Source of the DNA: Argonema galeatum A003/A1
GTDB lineage: Bacteria; Cyanobacteriota; Cyanobacteriia; Cyanobacteriales; Aerosakkonemataceae
DNA: 64,000 nt
Assembly: GCF_023333595.1 (NCBI RefSeq)
Contig: NZ_JAIQZM010000001.1
Coordinates: 339,939 to 403,938, forward strand
Direction of reading: 5' to 3'
Shown: positions 24,907 to 32,679 of the stretch, in pieces
Position numbering within the stretch: the stretch's first letter is position 1
Layout of the letters: the number at the start of each line of letters is the position of its first letter
Notes under the pieces: model-generated
The model's input: only the letters and a program-made list of their open reading frames with translations
What the model was told of the DNA's origin: nothing
The model's database searches: none
Position numbers and translations under genes: made by a program

Positions 24907-25416
24907 TCGAGATAACTGAGCTAGTCGAAAGCTCTGAGCGTAACTGCTCCTCATCTGGTATATCAAAAGGTGTACCAGATGTAGGTATAAGATGATACTT
25001 TTTGCGTAAAATTTAAATATTGTTTTTTAAGGAAGCATAAAGGGTGTTTGAAAAGTTGGCAGTGGAGTGAGAAACCGGGTTTATTTGGCTGCACCAGACG
25101 CTTTTCTTGCCCCGCGCTTAAGCCTAAGTTAGTCTCTAGGCTGGCTGGATTGCCTTGGGTAGCTTAATTTCACCAGTTTTTCACATTTTCTTAGTTAAGA
25201 TAGTAATAGGGCTTAGTTTTGGGAGATGGAACTTTTTCGAGCCAAATTTATCTAAATACCCTATAATGTTAATTTTATTAAATTTTTACAATACATAAAT
25301 ATACACTAATTGTTTTTGCCCAAATCGTTAAGACATTATTTATTAAAGCTAATAAAGCATATTTATATCCGAGAATAAAAAAATGATTCCTGAAAACCAT
25401 AGCAACCCCAAAAAAA
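24907..25416. other. AT-rich gene-free stretch
   Basis: About 510 bp between ccmK and the LOV kinase gene. It holds the hairpin at 24952-24981 and a half copy of the AAACCGGGTTT palindrome near 25070. The last 170 bp is very AT-rich and probably contains the kinase promoter. No gene was seen. Confidence 0.5.
24952..24981. terminator. Hairpin downstream of ccmK
   Basis: CATCTGGTA and TACCAGATG form a 9-bp stem around a 12-base loop, 45 bp after the ccmK stop. No T-run follows. It may act as a transcript 3' end. Confidence 0.35.
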
Positions 25417-27675
25417 ATGGCAAGCAAAACAAAAAGTCAACAATCGCAAGGTTATTTATATAAAAAATCCATAGAAAGTTACTTGCGAGTATATAAAACC
25501 TATAAACATAGAGAGGGTTCTACTTTGGGACAGATAGATTATTCTTGCTCTAAGGAGAGGAGTCTGCACGATATGCAAATAGAACTGGAGAAAGTAAAGC
25601 GAGAGTTGCAAGCCAGCGAAGCCCGATTTCATAATGCGATCGCTAAGAGTGCGGATGGTATAGTTATAGTCAACCAAAAAGGCATTATCTGTTTTGTAAA
25701 CCCATGCGCTCAATCTCTTTTCAATTGCGATGATGAGGAAATTTTAGGTGAAGAATTCTTCGGATGCCTTGTGGTTGAAGGCATAGTTTGCGAGATGGAC
25801 ACTGAAATTATTCCGGGAGTTGGAGAAACGGCTACACAGGGAATTTGTGTAGTCCAAACACAAGTGGAAGTTATCCGCAAAAACCAAGAAAAACTTGTGG
25901 CAGAAATGCGGGTGGTGGAAACAGAATGGGAAGGAGAAACAGCCTATCTCGTTTCCCTGCGCGACATTAGCGATCGCAGAAAGACAGAAGAGATGCTGAG
26001 GCTGTACAGTCGAGCTATGGAAGCGGCTGGTTCCGGCATCCTGATTATTGATGCAACCAAACCGGACAATCCGATCGTTCACTGCAATCCTGCCTTTGAA
26101 ACGATGACAGGCTATTCGCGGGATGAAGTGCTTGGGCGTAACTGTCGATTTTTACAGGGTGACGATACGGAAGAAGCTGCTGCGGAGAAAATTCGTCAAG
26201 CGTTGAGTAGTGAAAGGGAATGTCGGGTTGTTATCAAGAACTATCGGAAGGATGGCAGCGTTTTTTGGAACGATTTGGCAATTTCCCCCGTGCGTTCTAG
26301 CACTGGGAAATTGACTCATTTCATCGGAGTGCAAACCGACATTACCGAACGCAAACTGGTGGAAGAAGCACTGCGAAACAGCGAAGAATTATATCGCACT
26401 CTTGCTCGTAATTTACCCAATGGCGCGGTGTTTTTGTTCGATCGAGACTTACGCTACACCCTTGTTGAAGGTACAGATTTAGGAGCAGGAGAAATTTCTA
26501 AAGAGTTATTGGAAGGTCAGATAATTTGGGAGAGTTTATCGCCTGAGTTCTGTGAAATAATAGAGCCAATGTATCGGGGCGCATTAGCAGGAACAACAAC
26601 TGTCTGCGAATTGCCTTGGGGCGACTATATCTACGATACTCACGTTTTGCCGCTAAGAAACGATCGGGACGAAATTTTTGCTGGCATGGTAATGACTCAG
26701 AACATTACCGAACGCAAGCAGGCGGAGGAAGCATTGCGGCGATCGGAAACTCGATCTAGAGAGCAAGCAACTAGGCTGGAAGAAACTTTAAACGAATTGC
26801 AACGCACCCACACTCAACTCGTCCATAGTGAAAAAATGTCCAGTTTGGGATTACTGGTAGCAGGGGTGGCTCACGAAATTAATAACCCGGTAAACTTTAT
26901 CAGCGGGAATCTCAATTATGTCAATCAATACACTCAAGAATTGTTAGAATTGCTACAACTATTCCACCAACACTATCCTAACCCAGGAGCGCAGATTCAA
27001 GAGAAAATGGACGCCATTGAACTCGATTTTCTGGTTGAGGATTTACCCAAAATACTGTCTTCAATGAAACTGGGTGTTGAGCGCATTTGTCAGATTGTCC
27101 TGTCGCTACGGAACTTCTCGCGCCTTGACGAAGCAGAGATGAAACCTGTTAACATACACGAAGGTATTGATAGCACGCTGCTGATTTTGCAAAATCGCCT
27201 CAAATTTAAGGCGGGAGAGCCTAATATTGAAGTTGTCAAAAAATACGGCGATCTTCCTCAAGTGGAGTGTTATCCAGGGCCGATGAACCAAGTATTCATG
27301 AATATTCTCAGCAATGCGATCGATGCTATGGATGATTACCACAAAGAGTGTTCATCCCAAGAGATGCAAAAGAATGTTAGTAAGATTAGCATTCACACCG
27401 AAGTAATAGATAGGGATTACGCGGTCATCAAGATTTCTGACAACGGACCTGGTATAAGATCTGAAGTGAAGCAAAGAATATTTGACCCATTCTTTACAAC
27501 AAAACAAGTGGGTAAAGGTACAGGACTGGGTTTGTCAATTAGTTATCAAATTATTGTGGAAAGACACGGCGGTAAATTGGAGTGTAATTCCGAAGAAAAA
27601 CAGGGGACGGAGTTCGTGATTAAGATTCCAATTCGACAGCAAAATCAGAACACCGCAACGCCAGCAAAAAAATAA
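25417..27675 (+). CDS. LOV/PAS sensor histidine kinase
   Basis: A 752-aa cytoplasmic kinase with three sensory domains. After a coiled N-terminus comes PAS1 (about 65-190), then a LOV-type PAS (about 195-313). The LOV domain has the GRNCRFLQ motif whose Cys243 would form the flavin adduct, with the flavin-contacting Asn residues in 'KNYRKDGSVFWND' and the Gln in 'FIGVQTDITERK'. A third PAS-like domain (about 320-440) follows. The kinase core has an H-box 'GVAHEINNP' with His486, an N-box 'NILSNAIDAMDD', and G-boxes 'ISDNGPGI' and 'GKGTGLGLSIS'. It is therefore a predicted blue-light-responsive kinase. No response-regulator gene is adjacent, so its partner is unknown. The H-box belongs to the HisKA class with a long linker. 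Confidence 0.88.
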   Translation: MASKTKSQQSQGYLYKKSIESYLRVYKTYKHREGSTLGQIDYSCSKERSLHDMQIELEKVKRELQASEARFHNAIAKSADGIVIVNQKGIICFVNPCAQSLFNCDDEEILGEEFFGCLVVEGIVCEMDTEIIPGVGETATQGICVVQTQVEVIRKNQEKLVAEMRVVETEWEGETAYLVSLRDISDRRKTEEMLRLYSRAMEAAGSGILIIDATKPDNPIVHCNPAFETMTGYSRDEVLGRNCRFLQGDDTEEAAAEKIRQALSSERECRVVIKNYRKDGSVFWNDLAISPVRSSTGKLTHFIGVQTDITERKLVEEALRNSEELYRTLARNLPNGAVFLFDRDLRYTLVEGTDLGAGEISKELLEGQIIWESLSPEFCEIIEPMYRGALAGTTTVCELPWGDYIYDTHVLPLRNDRDEIFAGMVMTQNITERKQAEEALRRSETRSREQATRLEETLNELQRTHTQLVHSEKMSSLGLLVAGVAHEINNPVNFISGNLNYVNQYTQELLELLQLFHQHYPNPGAQIQEKMDAIELDFLVEDLPKILSSMKLGVERICQIVLSLRNFSRLDEAEMKPVNIHEGIDSTLLILQNRLKFKAGEPNIEVVKKYGDLPQVECYPGPMNQVFMNILSNAIDAMDDYHKECSSQEMQKNVSKISIHTEVIDRDYAVIKISDNGPGIRSEVKQRIFDPFFTTKQVGKGTGLGLSISYQIIVERHGGKLECNSEEKQGTEFVIKIPIRQQNQNTATPAKK

Positions 27676-27974
27676 AATTGTATTACAATGCAGCGCCTTG
27701 GCAACTTAAAAATATCGCTCAGATCGAAGGGTGCGATCGGATAAAATCAGATCTGGGCTACAGCCAAGATCGCTTTTTGCTGGCGATGGAATTTCCACAG
27801 CGTCCTAGTAATTATAAAAGCAAATGCGTTTTATAATTTAGAAGTTGGCTATAATCAATCTTGTCAGCAGTTGAAAGGTTGTTTGGAGCCAAATCGTAAC
27901 ATATATGTTAAAATTTGCCAAGACTTGCTAATACTTTAAGTAACTTGTTTGAATACCGAGCCGAAAAACTACAA

Positions 27975-30077
27975 ATGAGTGACAACGCTACTATTACTGA
28001 GAACCCTTTGCTAATTGGCAAAGGATTGCCCCCGTTTGAAGCCATTAAGCCAGAGTATGTGGTGCCTGCTTTTGAACACCTGCTGGCTAAACTAGACGCC
28101 GATCTGGACAGCTTGTCAGCTCAGTTAGAGCCGACTTGGAGCGGTTTGGTAGAGCCACTAGATCGCCTGAAAGATCCCCTAAACTGGAGTTGGGGCGCGG
28201 TGAGCCATTTGATGGGCGTCAAGAATAGCCCCGAACTGCGCCTAGCCCACGAAACTGTGCAGCCAAAACTGGTGCAGTTTTACAACAAGCTCAGCCAAAG
28301 CAAACCTATCTACGACGCTTTTAAGGCATTGCGTGAGAGCGATCGCTGGGATACTCTAGAACCAGCACAACAGCGCATTGTGGAAGCAGCCATCAAAGAC
28401 GCAGAACTTTCTGGCGTCGGTTTGTCAGGCGAACAGAAAGAGCGTTTCAATGCCATTCAACTGGAACTGGCAGAACTTTCCACCAAATTTTCCAACCACG
28501 TACTCGACGCCACCAAAGCCTTTAGCCTTACCCTGACAAGCTTTGAGGAAGTTGACGGATTACCCCCAAGCTTACTGAGTTTAGCAGCACAATCGGCGCG
28601 TGCTGCGGGTGAAGAAAACGCCACCCCTGAGAATGGCCCTTGGCGGATCACCTTAGATTTCCCCAGTTATGGCCCTTTCATGCAGCATAGCACCCGTCGA
28701 GATTTGCGCGAAAAGCTGTATAAAGCTTTCATCAGCCGCGCTTCTAGTGGGGAATTGGATAACAAACCGTCGATCGATCGCATCTTACAATTACGTAAGG
28801 AAAAAGCAGCGCTGCTCGGCTTTAACAGTTACGCTGAATTAAGCTTAGCCCGCAAAATGGCTCCTTCTGTTGAAGCAGTAGAAGGTTTGCTAGAAGAACT
28901 GCGCCGCGTTAGTTACGATGCTGCTGTAAAAGATTTGGAAGAATTGAAAGCATTTGCTGCTGCTAAAGGTGTTGAAGAAAGTAGCGATTTGAAGCACTGG
29001 GATGTTAGCTTTTGGTCAGAACGCCAACGGGAAGAAAAATTTGCCTTCAATGCAGAAGAATTGCGCCCTTACTTCCCCTTACCCCAAGTTTTAGATGGGT
29101 TGTTCTCATTAGCAAAAAGGTTGTTTGGCGTCACTATCACCGCAGCCGATGGTACTGCACCAGTGTGGCATGAAGATGTGCGTTATTTTCAAATTGCTGA
29201 TGAAACTGGTACACCAATAGCTTACTTCTATTTAGATCCTTTCAGTCGTCCAGCCGAAAAACGCGGCGGTGCTTGGATGGATGAGTGCATAGTCCGCGCC
29301 AAAATCATCGAAAATGGCACATCAACTACTCGCTTACCAGTAGCATATTTGGTGTGCAACCAAACTCCTCCGATAGATGATAAGCCTAGCCTAATGACTT
29401 TTGGCGAAGTGGAAACATTGTTCCACGAATTCGGTCACGGCTTGCAACATATGCTGACCAAAGTGGATTATCCGGGAGCATCAGGCATCAATAATATAGA
29501 GTGGGATGCTGTCGAATTGCCCAGCCAGTTTATGGAAAACTGGTGCTATCACCAGGAAACACTGTTCGGCATGGCGAAGCATTACGAAACTGGTGAAACG
29601 CTGCCAGAACATTATTATCAAAAGCTATTGGCTGCACGCAATTACATGAGTGGCAGTGTAACGTTGCGGCAAGTTCACTTTAGCAGCCTTGACATAGAAT
29701 TGCACCATCGCTATCAACCTGGTGGCGATGAAACTCCCGCTGATGTACGTAACCGCCTTGCCAAAACCACTACTATTTTGCCACCTTTGCCAGAAGACGC
29801 TTTCTTATGTGCGTTTGGGCATATCTTTGCTGGCGGTTATGCAGCTGGTTATTACAGCTACAAGTGGGCGGAGGTATTGAGTGCAGATGCTTTTGCTGCT
29901 TTTGAAGAAGCAGGTTTGGAGGATGAGAAAGCTTTAACTAATACTGGTTTGCGATTCCGGGATACGGTGTTAGCTTCTGGTGGTAGTTTGCACCCGATGG
30001 AAGTGTTTAAAGCTTTCCGAGGAAGGGAACCGAGTGTTGTAGCTTTGCTGAGGCATAACGGTTTGGTTGCTGCTTAA
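27975..30077 (+). CDS. prlC: M3 family oligopeptidase (oligopeptidase A-like)
   Basis: A 700-aa cytoplasmic zinc metallopeptidase. The M3 signature HEFGH is at residues 484-488 in 'TLFHEFGHGLQHM', and the third zinc ligand is expected in 'NNIEWDAVELPSQFMENW', which follows as in other family members. The opening 'LPPFEAIKPEYVVPAFEHLL' matches oligopeptidase A. It degrades short peptides, including signal-peptide remnants, in the cytosol. The ATG at 27975 is preferred. An earlier in-frame start at 27915 would add 20 residues without homology. Confidence 0.9.
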   Translation: MSDNATITENPLLIGKGLPPFEAIKPEYVVPAFEHLLAKLDADLDSLSAQLEPTWSGLVEPLDRLKDPLNWSWGAVSHLMGVKNSPELRLAHETVQPKLVQFYNKLSQSKPIYDAFKALRESDRWDTLEPAQQRIVEAAIKDAELSGVGLSGEQKERFNAIQLELAELSTKFSNHVLDATKAFSLTLTSFEEVDGLPPSLLSLAAQSARAAGEENATPENGPWRITLDFPSYGPFMQHSTRRDLREKLYKAFISRASSGELDNKPSIDRILQLRKEKAALLGFNSYAELSLARKMAPSVEAVEGLLEELRRVSYDAAVKDLEELKAFAAAKGVEESSDLKHWDVSFWSERQREEKFAFNAEELRPYFPLPQVLDGLFSLAKRLFGVTITAADGTAPVWHEDVRYFQIADETGTPIAYFYLDPFSRPAEKRGGAWMDECIVRAKIIENGTSTTRLPVAYLVCNQTPPIDDKPSLMTFGEVETLFHEFGHGLQHMLTKVDYPGASGINNIEWDAVELPSQFMENWCYHQETLFGMAKHYETGETLPEHYYQKLLAARNYMSGSVTLRQVHFSSLDIELHHRYQPGGDETPADVRNRLAKTTTILPPLPEDAFLCAFGHIFAGGYAAGYYSYKWAEVLSADAFAAFEEAGLEDEKALTNTGLRFRDTVLASGGSLHPMEVFKAFRGREPSVVALLRHNGLVAA

Positions 30078-30117
30078 TTAGCTATTTGAATAATGCCGTC
30101 ATACCAAATCCTGGTTC

Positions 30118-30201
30118 ATTACCCCCTTTAATTTTTGGCCTAAACATTGTAGAGACGTTTCATGAAACGTCTCTACAGCCTATAGACATAAAGGGGGTAA
30201 T
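30118..30201. repeat. Nested palindrome element with GTAGAGACGTTTC core
   Basis: The outer arms ATTACCCCCTTTA and TAAAGGGGGTAAT enclose a 28-bp perfect palindrome at 30149-30176 (GTAGAGACGTTTCATG and its complement). The element at 49549 has almost the same core with different outer arms. It lies just after the M3 peptidase gene. Confidence 0.7.
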
Positions 30202-30376
30202 CGTTGCGGATTTGGGATCAGATTTAAATCTGCGGCTATACCCCCCTCTTTCCCCCGTTGACGGGAGGATGAAAGGGGGGTTTTCTATGCAGGCTATTTT
30301 TTTTAGTAGCCTAACGACTAAAGTCGCGGCTACACAAACAAAGACCGCCTACGCGGTCTAAAATATACAGGAGTTA

Positions 30377-30504
30377 CCGCTGTTATGAGGTACATAAGTA
30401 AGGGCGAAGCATTCCGGCAAATAACTTATTGGTTATATGCAGAGGTTAATTACCGGAATGCTTCGCCCCTACACCCCTACTTAAAATGTACTTCATTACA
30501 GCGG
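30377..30504. repeat. MITE-like element with terminal and internal inverted repeats
   Basis: The terminal arms at 30377-30395 (CCGCTGTTATGAGGTACAT) and 30486-30504 match in 17 of 19 positions when inverted. Inside them a perfect 16-bp stem, GGGCGAAGCATTCCGG, occurs at 30402-30417 and inverted at 30453-30468. No coding sequence. This is consistent with a small non-autonomous transposable element. Confidence 0.65.
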
Positions 30505-30603
30505 GAACTGCTTTAAAAACTCTCCTGATTGTGTAGGCTCAGTGAGTGCGATCGCTAATTTTCTGCTAAAATTATCTTAAAAATCAATTCACCCTAGTTT
30601 AAT

Positions 30604-30993
30604 ATGAATTCCTTAATTTACTCCCATCCCCAAACCGAGAATACCGTCAAAATTGTGGTAACGGAAGTTATCGGAGACAATTTGTGTATAGCCTCAGATG
30701 ACGGACAGAAAGTTTATGAACTGATTGCAACAGCTTTTAAAGAAGGTAAAAATGTGATTCTTTCGTTTAAAAATGGTGAGGATATCACTCCTGCTTTCTT
30801 AAGCGATGCGATCGGTCATTTGTACGCCACGTTTCCCGAAGAGCAAATTCAAACATCACTCAGCGTAATTGATATAGATACTGATGATGCGGACATGATT
30901 GATGACGCAATTTATTGGACAAAGCAGTATTTAAAAGACCCGCAGAGATTTGAGGCAGCTGCACGGGAAGCTTTCGGTGATTACTATGAGTAA
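30604..30993 (+). CDS. STAS-like domain (DUF4325) protein
   Basis: A 129-aa soluble protein. The middle, 'DGQKVYELIATAFKEGKNVILSFKNGEDITPAFLSDAIGHLY', matches the STAS-like DUF4325 fold, related to anti-sigma-factor antagonists. The Ser/Thr region after the 'GEDIT' strand is in place for possible phosphorylation. A C-terminal acidic helical extension of about 50 residues follows. The stop codon overlaps the start of a PIN-domain gene by 8 bp (ATGAGTAA), so translation is coupled, as in many toxin-antitoxin pairs. An antitoxin role is an inference from this layout. Confidence 0.7.
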   Translation: MNSLIYSHPQTENTVKIVVTEVIGDNLCIASDDGQKVYELIATAFKEGKNVILSFKNGEDITPAFLSDAIGHLYATFPEEQIQTSLSVIDIDTDDADMIDDAIYWTKQYLKDPQRFEAAAREAFGDYYE

Positions 30994-31531
30994 CCAAGTC
31001 TACAGCATCGATCAATATATATTTGGCAATGCTGATGCTGTGTTGTTTGATGCAAATGTTTGGCTTTACATTTATGGGCCGCATGGCGATCGATATCCTC
31101 AATACCGAAGAGCATATACTTCGGCATTTAGGCGGATTCGCAGTGCGAAAGGTCGAATATTGCTCGACGTGCTTGTGCTTTCTGAATTTATTAATGCCTA
31201 CTCTCGATTTGTTTACAACAATTTGCCCGAAACTACAAAACAAGAAAATTTTAAGGCTTTCAGGAATAGTGCTGACTTCAAACCTGTTGCCGAACAAATT
31301 GCCAAATACTCTCGGAGAATACTAGAGAAGTCTGAGCGAACTGAGAGCGGTTTTGAGTCAGCGGATTTGATCCCAATAATGACGGGTTATGCTGCTGGAC
31401 AGAAGGATTTTAATGACCAGATATTAGCTGAATTGTGCCGGACAAAAGGGCTGAAGTTGGTGACGCACGATGCTGATTTTCAAGGTGAAGATTTGACGAT
31501 TATTACGGATAATCCACAGTTACTTAGATGA
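30986..31531 (+). CDS. PIN-domain putative ribonuclease
   Basis: A 181-aa protein with a PIN fold: the first Asp in 'AVLFDANVWLYIYGP', Glu in 'VLVLSEFINAYSR', and the Asp pair in 'DFNDQILAELC' and 'LVTHDADF' supply the acidic metal-binding tetrad. It is longer than VapC toxins (about 130 aa) because of a helical insertion in the middle ('FVYNNLPETTKQENFKAF'). The ATG at 30986 overlaps the stop of the STAS-like gene. Together they look like a toxin-antitoxin-style module, but with a STAS-like partner in place of the common DNA-binding antitoxins. Confidence 0.75.
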   Translation: MSNQVYSIDQYIFGNADAVLFDANVWLYIYGPHGDRYPQYRRAYTSAFRRIRSAKGRILLDVLVLSEFINAYSRFVYNNLPETTKQENFKAFRNSADFKPVAEQIAKYSRRILEKSERTESGFESADLIPIMTGYAAGQKDFNDQILAELCRTKGLKLVTHDADFQGEDLTIITDNPQLLR

Positions 31532-31582
31532 TGGCTTTGAAAATGGGGTGGGAGTGCGATCGCATTTTTCTCTAGTCTAACT

Positions 31583-32542
31583 CTAACACAAAATTGGCAA
31601 GCGTCCAAGAGTGATTGAAGGACATTGAGTTTTAGCAATAATTTCGACAATTTTTTCACTATTTTGCAATAGTTCATCCCAGCCAGTTTCGTTAATTCGC
31701 TCTATATGTTCTAGGCGCAGGCGATGTTCGTCAAACACCCAATACTTAAGGCTGGGTAAAAGATACCGAATCAAAGCCATCCATTCTGCTAAATTGAAAG
31801 CTAACGGATTACCTTGCATGAGTGCAATTTTACCTGCATTTCCCAAAGCAGCAATACTATGCGCTACCAGCAACATTGACCTATATTTGGGATGATCGTT
31901 TAGAATAAATTTGGTTTCCCCATGTTCGGAATAGTGCCTTAACATTATATAAGCTCTCAGCACGATTTCTATTACCGCTGGTGTAATTCCCGATACTAGA
32001 AAATGCCGAAAATCGTAGCCATTCAAATACATCCATCGCGATAACTCTCCCAAAGTTCGATTATTTTCGCCAAAGCTACCAGCATTGATTCCTTGCACTA
32101 AAGTCATAAATGGCGCGGGTAATCCCATCGGCGTTGCAACATCAGAAATTAAATGCCCGATATGTTTTAAAATAGCTTCAATTAGTCCGACAGGTTGGCT
32201 ATTTGGCACGAATTTAATCTCTAAATTGTGCATACCAGTAAGTGTGTTATAGGAAAAGCCAGTGATGGTTCCTCGCATAATATCAAGGACACCAAAAAGA
32301 AATCCCAAAACGGGATCGTGTCCTAATGATTGGAAGCGATGAGATTTGGGATACATTCCTCCAATAAGTTTCTGATTATCATAAGGAACTTTGCAGACTT
32401 TTTCCAAGTATTTCGCCCATTCTGCAAACCAATCATCGGAGTTGTTTATGTTGTATTGCTTTACCCATTCTGTAAGGGGACTGCCAATTTGTCCGCTGTA
32501 TTCGCCGCTAGTCATTGTAGAGGGAATGATGATACAGCGCAA
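31583..32542 (-). CDS. Hypothetical protein, unrecognised family
   Basis: A 319-aa, mostly helical protein with no clear signal peptide. Features seen are 'FQSLGHDPVLGFLFGVLDIMRGT' near residue 75, 'HIGHLISDVATPMGLPAPFMTLVQ' in the middle, and a hydrophobic 'VLRAYIMLRHYSEHGE' helix with several His residues. The GHDP and HLISD blocks might be metal-binding, but I cannot assign a family. It lies between the PIN-domain gene (convergent) and the HEPN/PhnD-like gene, in the same direction as the latter. Confidence 0.55.
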   Translation of the reverse strand: MRCIIIPSTMTSGEYSGQIGSPLTEWVKQYNINNSDDWFAEWAKYLEKVCKVPYDNQKLIGGMYPKSHRFQSLGHDPVLGFLFGVLDIMRGTITGFSYNTLTGMHNLEIKFVPNSQPVGLIEAILKHIGHLISDVATPMGLPAPFMTLVQGINAGSFGENNRTLGELSRWMYLNGYDFRHFLVSGITPAVIEIVLRAYIMLRHYSEHGETKFILNDHPKYRSMLLVAHSIAALGNAGKIALMQGNPLAFNLAEWMALIRYLLPSLKYWVFDEHRLRLEHIERINETGWDELLQNSEKIVEIIAKTQCPSITLGRLPILC

Positions 32543-32567
32543 AGCGCTGTAAATTTACTCGCCTCAT

Positions 32568-32596
32568 AAACCCGGTTTCTTCAAGAAACCAGGTTT
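32568..32596. repeat. Palindromic AAACCCGGTTTCTT hairpin repeat, copy 3
   Basis: AAACCCGGTTTCTT and AAGAAACCAGGTTT, one mismatch in the stem. A smaller ACAGCGC/GCGCTGT hairpin precedes it at 32534-32550, across the start of the hypothetical gene. Confidence 0.6.
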
Positions 32597-32679
32597 ACTA
32601 ATTTACTATTTCTATTTTCCATAAACGACTGATCTTAATCAACACCTATATTTGTACAATTTTGACAAAATATATTTCT

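Noticed and set aside
30086..30361. 91-codon open frame after the M3 peptidase gene
   Set aside because: It reads through the palindromic element at 30118-30201 and low-complexity sequence. No domain or ribosome-binding site.
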